The notes below the pieces were generated by a model. It had not been told where the DNA came from. It did not search any database and worked only from the letters and a program-made list of their open reading frames with translations. This document shows, one piece after another, positions 45,693 through 53,840 of a stretch of 64,000 nucleotides of DNA. Positions within the stretch are counted from its first letter, which is position 1. The number at the start of each line of letters is the position of its first letter. The position numbers were made by a program, and so were the translations under genes. Source of the DNA: Nocardia abscessus (GTDB lineage: Bacteria; Actinomycetota; Actinomycetes; Mycobacteriales; Mycobacteriaceae); the NCBI RefSeq assembly GCF_015477775.1, contig NZ_JADLQO010000001.1, positions 248,001-312,000 of the forward strand. Reading direction: 5' to 3'.

Positions 45693-46853
45693 TCAGTACG
45701 ACTTGGGCAGGCCCAGCGAGTACTGGGCGACGAAGTTCAGGACCATTTCCCGGCTGACCGGCGCGATGCGGCCGATGCGCGCGGCCGCGAGCATCGCGGC
45801 CAGCCCCACGTCCCTGGTCAGGCCGGAGCCGCCGTGGGTCTGGATGGCCTGGTCGAGTGCCTTGATGCTGGCTTCCGCCGCCGCGTACTTCGCCATGTTG
45901 GCCGCCTCGGCGGCGCCCATCTCGTCACCCGTGTCGTAGAGGGTGGCGGCCTTCTGCATCATCAGCTTCGCCAGCTCCAGCTCGACCTTCACCTGCGCGA
46001 GCGGATGCGAGATGCCTTGGTGCGCGCCGATCGGCGTCTTCCACACCGTGCGCTCCTTGGCGTATTCCACCGCGCGATCGATGGCGTAGCGGGCCAGGCC
46101 GATGGCCATGGCCGCGCCCATGATGCGCTCCGGGTTCAGGCCGGCGAACAGCTGCATCAGCGCCGCGTCCTCCTTGCCGACCAGTGCGGTGGAGGGCAGC
46201 CGGACGTCGTCGAGGAACAGGTTGTACTGGTGGTCGGGCTCGATGATGTCCATCTCCTGCGCCGTCTTGGTGAAGCCTTCGGCGTCGGTCGGCACGATGA
46301 ACAGGGCGGGCTTGAGCTTGCCGGTCTTGTGATCGGAGGTGCGGGACACGATCAGCACGGCCTCGGCCTGGTCCACGCCGGAGATGAAGATCTTGCGGCC
46401 GTTGAGGATCCAGTCGTCGCCGTCGCGACGCGCGGTGGTGGTGATCTGGTGGGAGTTGGAGCCCGCGTCCGGCTCGGTGATGCCGAAGACCATCTTGCCG
46501 GAGCCGTCGGCGAGCTTGGGCAGCCATTCCCGCTTCTGCTCGTCGGTGCCGTACTTGGTGATGATGGTGCCGCAGATGGCCGGGGAGACCACCATGAGCA
46601 GCAGGCCCGCACCCTGGGCGGACAGCTCCTCCATCACCAGCGCCAGCTCGTACATGCCCGCGCCGCCGCCACCGTACTCCTCGGGCAGGTTCACCCCGAG
46701 GAACCCGAGTTTGCCCGCCTCCTGCCACAACTCGTCCAGCGGCTCGTTATTGCGCGCCTTCGGCAGAACGTAGTCGCGGTAGTTGTATTTCGCGGCCAGC
46801 GCGGCGACGGCGGCCCGCAGCGCCTTCTGCTCGTCGGTCTCGATGAAGCTCAT
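45693..46853 (-). CDS. Acyl-CoA dehydrogenase
   Basis: A 386-residue flavoprotein with the ACAD N-terminal helix region, FGITEPDAGSNSHQITTTA (flavin site), the ISGVDQAEAVLIVSRT strand region, and C-terminal HQGISHPLAQVKVELELAKLMMQKAA and THGGSGLTRDVGLAAMLAAARIG. The usual catalytic Glu could not be placed with certainty by eye. It likely oxidises a branched acyl-CoA feeding or following the carboxylase. 67 bases separate it from the biotin carboxylase subunit, with two small hairpins inside. Confidence 0.88.
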   Translation of the reverse strand: MSFIETDEQKALRAAVAALAAKYNYRDYVLPKARNNEPLDELWQEAGKLGFLGVNLPEEYGGGGAGMYELALVMEELSAQGAGLLLMVVSPAICGTIITKYGTDEQKREWLPKLADGSGKMVFGITEPDAGSNSHQITTTARRDGDDWILNGRKIFISGVDQAEAVLIVSRTSDHKTGKLKPALFIVPTDAEGFTKTAQEMDIIEPDHQYNLFLDDVRLPSTALVGKEDAALMQLFAGLNPERIMGAAMAIGLARYAIDRAVEYAKERTVWKTPIGAHQGISHPLAQVKVELELAKLMMQKAATLYDTGDEMGAAEAANMAKYAAAEASIKALDQAIQTHGGSGLTRDVGLAAMLAAARIGRIAPVSREMVLNFVAQYSLGLPKSY

Positions 46854-46869
46854 CAGTTCTCCTGTATCT

Positions 46870-46885
46870 TGCGGGGGCTCCCGCA
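46870..46885 (-). repeat. Small hairpin between operon genes
   Basis: TGCGGG-GGCT-CCCGCA, a perfect 6-base stem, in the 67-base gap between the acyl-CoA dehydrogenase start and the carboxylase alpha stop, followed by CGATGAG / CTCATCG. It may influence mRNA stability or relative expression. Confidence 0.35.
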
Positions 46886-46920
46886 CCCCGTCGGCTCGAT
46901 GAGCGCTGCGCGATGGCGAC

Positions 46921-48918
46921 TCATCGCTCCTCCTGTGTTTCTTCGGGTTCGACGACCGCGAGCACGGCGCCGACGTCGACCTGCTGGCCGACGGTGACAT
47001 TGACGGCGCTGAGCACGCCCGCGGCGGGCGCGGCGATGGTGTGCTCCATCTTCATCGCCTCCAGCCACAGGATCGGCTGACCCTGTTCGACATGGCTGCC
47101 GACCTCGGCGCCGAGCCGGATCACGCTCCCCGGCATGGGCGCCAGCAGCGAGCCGGTGGCCACCTGGTCGGCCGGGTCGCTGAAGCGCGGCAGCCTGCGC
47201 AGGGCCACCGGGCCGAGCGGCGAATCGACGTAGACCTGGTCGCCGTAGCGCGCGACCTCGAATCGCCTGCGCACCGGGCCGCGTTCGCCCGGCACCGACA
47301 GCACGACGCGATCGGGAGCCGACTCGACGAGTTCGAGACCGTCGTGGCCGTCCACGGTGACGCCGGTCCGGCCGAAGCGGTAACCGACCTCGTGCGTCCC
47401 GGTGGCGCGACTCTCGTAGGACTTGCGCTGCGACCGCGAGGGCAGATTCCGCCACCCGCTGGGCAGCCCGCCGCCCGCTCGCGCGCTGTCGCGGTTCGCG
47501 GCGGCGTCGGCGAGCGCGGCGGCCACGATCGACAGCGCCTCGTCGGACTCCGCCACCAGTGGCGCGGCGAGGGCGTCGAGCCCGTGCGTCGCGAAGAACG
47601 CGGTGTCGGTGTCACCGGCCAGGAACGCCGGATGACGCAACACGCGCACCAGCAGGTCCCGGTTGGTCACCAGGCCGTGGATCTTCGCCCGGTGCAGGGC
47701 GGCGGCCAGCAAACGCGCTGCCTCGCCGCGGGTCTCGGCGTAGGAGATGACCTTCGCCAGCATCGGGTCGTAGTGCACGCCGACCACCGAGCCGTCCACC
47801 ACGCCGGTGTCCAGGCGCACACCCGGCCGGTCGAGCAGGTCGAATTCGGTACGCACCGCGTGGATCTCGATGCGGTGCACCGTTCCGCTCTGCGGCTGCC
47901 AGTCGTGTGCCGGGTCCTCGGCATAGAGCCGGACCTCGATCGAATGTCCGCGCATCGCGGGCGGTTCGGCGGGCAGCGCGCCGCCCGCGGCCACGTCCAG
48001 TTGCAGGCGGACCAGATCCAGGCCGGTGGTGCACTCGGTGACCGGATGCTCCACTTGCAGACGGGTGTTCATCTCCAGGAAGAAGAACTCGCCCTGCTCG
48101 TCGGCGAGGAACTCGACGGTGCCCGCGCCGGTGTAGCCGATCGCGCCCGCCGCGAGGCGCGCCGCCTCGAACAGCCGCGCCCGCATGCCGTCGGTGCGTT
48201 CCACCAGCGGCGAGGGCGCCTCCTCGATCACCTTCTGGTGGCGGCGCTGGATGGAGCACTCGCGCTCGCCCACCGCCCAGATGGCGCCGTGCGTGTCGGC
48301 CATCACCTGGACCTCGATGTGCCTGCCGGTCTCCAGGTAGCGCTCGCAGAAGACCGTCGGGTCGCCGAACGCGGACTCCGCCTCGCGCCGTGCTCCCTCG
48401 ATCTGCGGGGCCAGGTCGGCCAGCTCGCGGACCACGCGCATGCCGCGCCCTCCGCCGCCCGCCGACGCCTTGATCAGCACCGGCAGGTGCGCCTCGGTGA
48501 CCTCGGCCGGGTCCAGTTCGGCCAGCACCGGCACTCCGGCGGCGTCCATCATCTTCTTCGAGGCGACCTTCGAGCCCATCTGCTCGATCGCCTCCACCGG
48601 CGGGCCGATCCAGACCAGTCCGGCATCGAGCACGGCCTTGGCGAATTCGGCGTTCTCGGAGAGGAACCCGTATCCGGGATGGATCGCGTCGGCGCCCGCC
48701 GCCACCGCGGCCTCGATGATCAGCTCACCGCGCAGATAGGTTTCCGCGGGCGTGTTGCCGGGCAGGCGCACCGCGGCGTCCGCCTCGGTGACGTGCGGTG
48801 CGGCGGCATCCGCGTCGGAGTACACCGCGACGGTGCCCAGACCCATCCGGCGGCAGGTGGCGAAGACGCGCCGGGCGATCTCGCCCCGATTCGCCACTAG
48901 AACGTTCGTGATTTCCAT
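46921..48918 (-). CDS. Acyl-CoA carboxylase alpha subunit (biotin carboxylase/BCCP)
   Basis: A 665-residue protein that carboxylates its own biotin. Biotin carboxylase at about 1-450 (VLVANRGEIARRV, HPGYGFLSENAEFAKA, ASAGGGGRGMRVV ATP-grasp, FLEMNTRLQVEHPVTE), a BT-like middle, and a C-terminal biotinyl domain with EAMKMEH (Lys 623). It pairs with the carboxyltransferase gene 8 bases upstream. Such 3-subunit-class enzymes act on methylcrotonyl-CoA, geranyl-CoA or other beta-branched enoyl-CoAs. The ATG that gives the family start MEITNVLVANRGEI was used. Confidence 0.93.
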   Translation of the reverse strand: MEITNVLVANRGEIARRVFATCRRMGLGTVAVYSDADAAAPHVTEADAAVRLPGNTPAETYLRGELIIEAAVAAGADAIHPGYGFLSENAEFAKAVLDAGLVWIGPPVEAIEQMGSKVASKKMMDAAGVPVLAELDPAEVTEAHLPVLIKASAGGGGRGMRVVRELADLAPQIEGARREAESAFGDPTVFCERYLETGRHIEVQVMADTHGAIWAVGERECSIQRRHQKVIEEAPSPLVERTDGMRARLFEAARLAAGAIGYTGAGTVEFLADEQGEFFFLEMNTRLQVEHPVTECTTGLDLVRLQLDVAAGGALPAEPPAMRGHSIEVRLYAEDPAHDWQPQSGTVHRIEIHAVRTEFDLLDRPGVRLDTGVVDGSVVGVHYDPMLAKVISYAETRGEAARLLAAALHRAKIHGLVTNRDLLVRVLRHPAFLAGDTDTAFFATHGLDALAAPLVAESDEALSIVAAALADAAANRDSARAGGGLPSGWRNLPSRSQRKSYESRATGTHEVGYRFGRTGVTVDGHDGLELVESAPDRVVLSVPGERGPVRRRFEVARYGDQVYVDSPLGPVALRRLPRFSDPADQVATGSLLAPMPGSVIRLGAEVGSHVEQGQPILWLEAMKMEHTIAAPAAGVLSAVNVTVGQQVDVGAVLAVVEPEETQEER

Positions 48919-48926
48919 CCGCGGCC

Positions 48927-50525
48927 TCACATTCGGAAGACGCCGAAGCCGTCGGCGCCTTTGATCGGGGCATTGTGAATGGCCGAGAGGGACATTCCCA
49001 ATACGGTGCGGGTGTCGCGCGGGTCGATGACGCCGTCGTCGTAGAGCCGCCCGGACATGAACATCGCCAGCGATTCCGCCTCGATCTGCGCCTCCACCAT
49101 CGCGCGCATCCCGGCGTCGGCCTCCTCGTCGAACGGCAGGCCCTTCGCCTCGGCGGCGGCCCTTCCGACGATCGAGATGACGCCCGCCAGCTGCGCGCCG
49201 CCCATGACGGCGGATTTCGCACTGGGCCAGGCGAAGACGAACCGCGGATCGTAGGCCCGGCCGCACATGCCGTAATGACCCGCGCCATAGGACGCGCCCA
49301 TCAGCACCGAGATGTGCGGCACCTTCGAATTGGAGACGGCGTTGATCATCATCGCGCCGTGCTTGATGATGCCCTTCTGCTCGTACTCCTTGCCGACCAT
49401 GTAACCGGTGGTGTTGTGCAGGAACAGCAGTGGCGTGTTCGCCTTGTTGGCCAGCTGGATGAACTGGGTGGCCTTCTGCGACTCCTCGGAGAACAGCACA
49501 CCGCGGGCGTTGGCCAGGATGCCGACCGGATACCCGTGCAGCTCCGCCCATCCGGTGACCAGGCTGCTGCCGTAGAGCGGCTTGAACTCGTCGAAGTCCG
49601 AGCCGTCCACGATGCGGGCGATCACCTCGCGCGGGTCGAACGGGATCTTCAGGTCCGACGGCACGATGCCGAGCAGATCCTCCGGGTCGTAGAGCGGCTC
49701 GATCACCTCGGCGCGCGGGGCCGGGCCCTGCTTGCGCCAGTTCAGCCGCCTGACGATGGAGCGGCCGATGCGGATCGCGTCCTGCTCGTCCAGCGCGTAG
49801 TAGTCCGCGAGGCCGGACACCCGGGCGTGCATGTCGGCGCCGCCGAGCGATTCGTCGTCGGACTCCTCACCGGTGGCCATCTTGACCAGCGGCGGACCGC
49901 CGAGGAACACCTTGGAGCGCTCTTTGATCATCACCACGTGGTCGGACATGCCGGGAATGTAGGCGCCGCCCGCGGTGGAGTTGCCGAACACCAGCGCGAT
50001 GGTCGGGATGCCCGCCGCCGACGCCTGGGTGAGGTCGCGGAACATCCGGCCACCGGGGACGAAGACTTCCTTCTGCGTGGGCAGATCCGCGCCGCCGGAT
50101 TCCACCAGCGAGATCACCGGCAACCGGTTCTCCCGCACGATGTCGTTGATCCGCAAGGTCTTGCGCAGCGTCCACGGGTTGGAGGTGCCGCCGCGCACGG
50201 TCGGGTCGGGCGCGACGATCATGCACTCGACGCCCTCCACGATGCCGATACCGGCGATGGTGCTGCCGCCGACGTGGAATTCGCTGCCCCAGCCCGCCAG
50301 CGGGCACAGCTCCAGGAACGGCGAGTCCTCGTCGACGAGCAGTTCGATGCGCTCGCGCGCGGTCAGCTTGCCGCGCTTGCGATGCCGGGCCAGTTTGTCC
50401 GGCCCGCCACCCGCGATGGCCTTGGCGAACTCCGCCTCCACCTCGGCGAGCTTGGCCGTCATGGCATCGGCGGCCGCTTCGTACTCGGGCGCGGCGGTGT
50501 CCAGGGTGCTGCGCAGGATGGTCAT
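48927..50525 (-). CDS. Acyl-CoA carboxylase beta (carboxyltransferase), AtuC/MccB-like
   Basis: A 532-residue carboxyltransferase of the MCC/GCC/ACC-beta family: ARERIELLVD, SLVESGGADLPTQ, GNSTAGGAYIPGMSD, VFLGGPPLVKMATGE and FAWPSAKSAVMGG. The stretch after LPTQKEVF reads VPGGRMFRDLTQAS (Gly 158-159, Phe 162). In methylcrotonyl-CoA enzymes I recall FPDREHFGRIF here, with a bulky Phe, and a Gly in geranyl-CoA carboxylases, so a longer substrate is possible. Together with the alpha subunit it forms the carboxylase. The ATG overlaps the next stop by four bases. Confidence 0.93.
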   Translation of the reverse strand: MTILRSTLDTAAPEYEAAADAMTAKLAEVEAEFAKAIAGGGPDKLARHRKRGKLTARERIELLVDEDSPFLELCPLAGWGSEFHVGGSTIAGIGIVEGVECMIVAPDPTVRGGTSNPWTLRKTLRINDIVRENRLPVISLVESGGADLPTQKEVFVPGGRMFRDLTQASAAGIPTIALVFGNSTAGGAYIPGMSDHVVMIKERSKVFLGGPPLVKMATGEESDDESLGGADMHARVSGLADYYALDEQDAIRIGRSIVRRLNWRKQGPAPRAEVIEPLYDPEDLLGIVPSDLKIPFDPREVIARIVDGSDFDEFKPLYGSSLVTGWAELHGYPVGILANARGVLFSEESQKATQFIQLANKANTPLLFLHNTTGYMVGKEYEQKGIIKHGAMMINAVSNSKVPHISVLMGASYGAGHYGMCGRAYDPRFVFAWPSAKSAVMGGAQLAGVISIVGRAAAEAKGLPFDEEADAGMRAMVEAQIEAESLAMFMSGRLYDDGVIDPRDTRTVLGMSLSAIHNAPIKGADGFGVFRM

Positions 50526-51673
50526 GACTGGTACCCCAATCGCTTCGCCGCCAGTCCGGTGAGGATCTCGGTCGTGCCGCCGCCGATCCCGAGGATGCGC
50601 ATATCCCGGTACTGGCGCTCGATTTCGGATTCGCGCATGTAGCCGAGGCCGCCGAACAGCTGGACGGCCTGGTTGGCCACCCACTCGCCCGCCTCCACCG
50701 CGGTGTTCTTGGCGAAGCACACCTCGGCGATCAGGTCGGTCTCGCCTTCGGCGCTGCGCTGCACCACGTCGCGGGTGTAGACGCGGGCGACGTCGATGCG
50801 CCGCGCCATCTCGGTGACCGTGTTCTGCACCGCCTGCCTGCTGATCAGCGGACGACCGAAGGTCTCGCGGTTGCGCACCCACTCCAGGGTCAGGTCCAGG
50901 CAGCGCTGCGCGCTGGAATACGCCTGCACCGCCAGGCCGACGCGCTCGCTGACGAACGCGCCCGCGATCTGGTAGAAGCCGGAGTTCTCCGGGCCCACCA
51001 GGTTCGCCACCGGCACCCGGACATCCACGTAGGACAGCTCGGCGGTGTCGGAGGCCAGCCAGCCCATCTTGTCCAGCTTGCGGCTGACCGTGAAGCCGGG
51101 GGTGTCCTTGTCGACGATGAGCAGCGAGATGCCGCCGGAGCCCGGTCCGCCGGTGCGCACCGCGGTGACCACGAAGTCGGCGCGGACGCCGGAGGTGATG
51201 TAGGTCTTGGCGCCGTTGACGATGTAGTGGTCGCCGTCGCGGCGCGCGGTGGTGGTGAGGTGCCCGACATCCGATCCGCCGCCGGGCTCGGTGATCGCCA
51301 GCGAGCCGATCTTCTCACCGGCCAGCGTCGGCTTCACCCAGCGCTCGATCTGCTCGGTGTCGCCCGAGGCGATGATGTGCGGCACCGAGATGCCGCAGGT
51401 GAACAGCGAGGCGAACAGTCCGCCGGACGCACCCGCCTGGTGCATCTCCTCGCAGACGATCATGGCGTCCACGCCGTCGCCCCCGGAGCCGCCCGCGGAT
51501 TCGGGGAACTGCACGCCGAGCAGGCCCAGCGCACCCGCCTTCTTGTGCAGCTCGCGCGGGATCTCCCCCACGCGCTCCCAGCCGTCCAGGTAGGGCAGGA
51601 TCTCGCGTTCCACGAAGCCACGAACCGTGGCACGCAATTCGCGTCGTTCCGGCGTTTCCCAGAGTTTCGTCAT
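50522..51673 (-). CDS. Acyl-CoA dehydrogenase
   Basis: A 383-residue ACAD-fold flavoprotein: AITEPGGGSDVGHLTTTA (flavin loop), KTYITSGVRADFVVTAVRT, and C-terminal RETFGRPLISRQAVQNTVTEMA and QLFGGLGYMRESEIERQYRDMRILGIGGGTTEIL. By its motifs (GYMRESEIERQYRDMRIL) it is of the isovaleryl/citronellyl-like type. It is coupled to the carboxylase beta gene and separated from AtuA by 70 bases containing a hairpin. In the atu pathway a second dehydrogenase (AtuD) acts on citronellyl-CoA; here the substrate is inferred only. Confidence 0.9.
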   Translation of the reverse strand: MTKLWETPERRELRATVRGFVEREILPYLDGWERVGEIPRELHKKAGALGLLGVQFPESAGGSGGDGVDAMIVCEEMHQAGASGGLFASLFTCGISVPHIIASGDTEQIERWVKPTLAGEKIGSLAITEPGGGSDVGHLTTTARRDGDHYIVNGAKTYITSGVRADFVVTAVRTGGPGSGGISLLIVDKDTPGFTVSRKLDKMGWLASDTAELSYVDVRVPVANLVGPENSGFYQIAGAFVSERVGLAVQAYSSAQRCLDLTLEWVRNRETFGRPLISRQAVQNTVTEMARRIDVARVYTRDVVQRSAEGETDLIAEVCFAKNTAVEAGEWVANQAVQLFGGLGYMRESEIERQYRDMRILGIGGGTTEILTGLAAKRLGYQS

Positions 51674-51686
51674 GCGGTGTCCTTTC

Positions 51687-51751
51687 TCGCATGACCGGGG
51701 GCCCTGCGTGGTGACGCGAGCTGCCGCCTCCGGGCCTGACCGGTCATGCGA
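51687..51751 (-). repeat. Inverted repeat between AtuA-like and dehydrogenase genes
   Basis: TCGCATGACCGG (51687-51698) and CCGGTCATGCGA (51740-51751) form a perfect 12-base stem with a 41-base loop. The right arm overlaps the stop codon of the AtuA-like gene. It could act as an attenuator or protect the mRNA end between the first gene and the rest of the operon. Confidence 0.5.
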
Positions 51752-53459
51752 AAAGCTCCACTGGAATGTCGAGGTGACGAGACCGCAGCCATTCGCCGAG
51801 TCCCTTGGCCTGCGGGTCGAAGCGGGCCTGATAGGCCACACCCTGACCGAGCAGGCCTTCGATGATGAAGTTCAGTGCCCGCAGATTGGGCAGCACATGC
51901 CGGGTGACGGTCAGCGAAGCCGCCTCCGGCAGTAGTTCTTTCACCCGTGCCACGGTGAGTGTGTGCACCAGCCAGCGCCATTGCGCGTCGGTGCGCACCC
52001 AGAGCCCGACGTTGGCGTCACCGCCTTTGTCGCCGCTGCGGGCCAGCGCGATCGTGCCCAGCGGCACGCGGCGGGTTTCCCCGGCGGGCAACGGTTCCGG
52101 AGCGGGCGGCTCGGCGACCTCGGCGAGGTCGGCCGTCTCCGAGGCGGGCGCGACGCCGACCCGGGTGCCATCGGACAGCACCGCCGTGTGCGGCACTTCG
52201 GCGGCGTCGACGAACCCGGGCGTGAATACGCCGTACGGAGATCCGTTGCCCGGCAGGGTCGTGAAACTGCATCCCGGGTAGCTGGCCAGCGCCAGTTCCA
52301 CGGCGACATTGGAGAACGCGCGCCCGACCTTGTTCGGGTCCGGGTCGCGGACGACGCAGCGCAGCAGCGCGCTGGCCTGCTCCTCGGTCTCCGCGTCCGG
52401 CCGGTCCAGGCGCGCCAGCGTCCAGGTCAGCTCGGCGGGGCGGGTGGGCAGCCAGGCTTCCAGCTGGCGTTGCGCCAGTTCGGCTTTGGCTTCGATGTCC
52501 AGACCGGTGAGCACGAACTCCATCTCGTTGCGGAAACCGCCGAGGGTGTTCAGCGAGACCTTGAGCCGGGGCGGCGGGGCCTCACCGGTGACGCCGCTGA
52601 TCCGCACCCGGTCCGGGCCGTCCTGGTCGAGCCGGATGGTGTCCAAGCGGGTCGTCACGTCGGGTCCGGCGTAGCGGGGCCCCTGGATCTCGTACATCAG
52701 CTGGGCCTCGACGGTGTCCACGGTGACCGCGCCGCCGGTGCCCGCGTGCTTGGTGATGACGCTGCTGCCGTCGGCGCGGATTTCCGCGATCGGGAAGCCG
52801 GGCCTGCCCAGATCGGCCAGCTCGGTGAAGAATGCGTAGTTTCCGCCGGTGGCCTGAGTGCCGCATTCGATCACGTGCCCGGCCACCACAGCGCCGGCCA
52901 GCCGATCGTAATCCGTCCGGCCCCAGCCGAAGTGGGCGGCGGCGGGACCGACGATCACCGACGCGTCGGTGACCCGGCCGGTGACCACGATGTCCGCGCC
53001 CGCGTTCAGGCATTCGACGATGCCCCACGCGCCGAGATAGGCGTTGGCGGTCAGCGGCGCGCCGAAACCGAGCTCGGCGGCGCGCGCCACCAGGTCGTCG
53101 CCTTCCACGTGCGCGATCTTCGCGTCCAGCCCGAGGTCGGCGGCGACTTTGCGCAGCTTTTCCGCCAGGCCCGCCGGGTTCAGGCCGCCCGCGTTCGCCA
53201 CGATGCGCACCTTGCGCTCCAGCGCGAGGCCGAGGCATTCCTCGATCTGCTTGACGAAGGTCTTGGCGTAACCGAGGTCCGGGTCCTTCATCCGGTCCCG
53301 GCCGAGGATCAGCATGGTCAGCTCGGCCAGATAGTCGCCGGTGAGCACGTCGAGCTGCCCGCCGTCGAGCATCTCGCGCATGGCACTGAGCCGATCACCG
53401 TAGAAGCCGGAACAGTTGCCGATCCGGAGCACATCCGGGTCGGCGGCCAGCATACTCAT
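51744..53459 (-). CDS. Acyclic terpene utilization AtuA family protein (DUF1446)
   Basis: A 571-residue protein. The first 400 residues are the DUF1446/AtuA domain: IGNCSGFYGDRLSAMREMLDGG, VRIVANAGGLNPAGLAEKL, IVVTGRVTDASVIVGPAAAHFGW and CGTQATGGNYAFFTEL; the last 100 residues are the DUF4387-like part (RRVPLGTIALARSGDKGGDANVGLWV). AtuA is essential for geraniol/citronellol degradation in Pseudomonas, but its reaction is not known. First gene of the operon. The ATG has AGGAGG 11 bases upstream; a second ATG lies six bases later. Its position supports a terpene or branched-acyl pathway. Confidence 0.9.
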   Translation of the reverse strand: MSMLAADPDVLRIGNCSGFYGDRLSAMREMLDGGQLDVLTGDYLAELTMLILGRDRMKDPDLGYAKTFVKQIEECLGLALERKVRIVANAGGLNPAGLAEKLRKVAADLGLDAKIAHVEGDDLVARAAELGFGAPLTANAYLGAWGIVECLNAGADIVVTGRVTDASVIVGPAAAHFGWGRTDYDRLAGAVVAGHVIECGTQATGGNYAFFTELADLGRPGFPIAEIRADGSSVITKHAGTGGAVTVDTVEAQLMYEIQGPRYAGPDVTTRLDTIRLDQDGPDRVRISGVTGEAPPPRLKVSLNTLGGFRNEMEFVLTGLDIEAKAELAQRQLEAWLPTRPAELTWTLARLDRPDAETEEQASALLRCVVRDPDPNKVGRAFSNVAVELALASYPGCSFTTLPGNGSPYGVFTPGFVDAAEVPHTAVLSDGTRVGVAPASETADLAEVAEPPAPEPLPAGETRRVPLGTIALARSGDKGGDANVGLWVRTDAQWRWLVHTLTVARVKELLPEAASLTVTRHVLPNLRALNFIIEGLLGQGVAYQARFDPQAKGLGEWLRSRHLDIPVELFA

Positions 53460-53562
53460 CAGCGGGAATGCCTCCTGTACGGCGAACCGTCAGGATGAGC
53501 CGCATGCCGCACCCGTGAAGTCCGCGTTCCGCGACCAGCATCACACCGCGGCTAGAAAAAAG

Positions 53563-53578
53563 CAAGCATGCGTGCTTG
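53563..53578. promoter_or_regulatory. Operator palindrome in the AtuA operon promoter region
   Basis: CAAGCA-TGCG-TGCTTG, a perfect 6-4-6 inverted repeat in an AT-rich stretch (AAAAAAG before and TTAATTGA after). It is 104 bases from the AtuA start and 61 bases before the small membrane protein start, so it may control both directions. The pattern fits TetR-type acyl-CoA regulators; the TetR gene at the operon end is the natural candidate. Confidence 0.6.
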
Positions 53579-53639
53579 TTAATTGACTTGTGAACGACTT
53601 ACTCACCCGCAGGGCAGTGACCGAGCAGGTTGGAGCAAG

Positions 53640-53807
53640 ATGGGCACAGTGTCCAGCGACGTGACCGTGATCATTCTGTTCGCCCTCGCAGGTTTCCTGC
53701 TCGGCGGCGCGTACACCACCTGGAAGACAGCCCGGCCGCTGTCTATAGCACTGGGCGTCTGTGCCCTCCTGGCGGCGGGCGGCGCGCTGACCTGGTGGCT
53801 CGGATAG
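53640..53807 (+). CDS. Small two-span membrane protein
   Basis: A 55-residue protein with two hydrophobic segments (about 8-24 VTVIILFALAGFLLGGA and 33-53 LSIALGVCALLAAGGALTWWLG) and a short basic loop (TTWKTARPL). The ATG (MGTVSS) is downstream of GGTTGGAGCAAG. It diverges from the AtuA operon and shares the promoter region with its palindrome, so it may be regulated with it. No family recognised. Confidence 0.65.
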   Translation: MGTVSSDVTVIILFALAGFLLGGAYTTWKTARPLSIALGVCALLAAGGALTWWLG

Positions 53808-53840
53808 GGGCTGCGAGCCGAGCGAGGGCGAGGCAGCCGC

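Noticed and set aside
46921..49551. Extended 876-residue frame for the biotin carboxylase subunit
   Set aside because: The extra 211 residues overlap the carboxyltransferase gene and are Arg/Gly-rich; the ATG at 48918 gives the normal start of the family.
48927..50882. Extended 651-residue frame for the carboxyltransferase
   Set aside because: The extension overlaps the upstream dehydrogenase and has no family sequence; the ATG at 50525 starts with the usual N-terminus and overlaps the previous stop.
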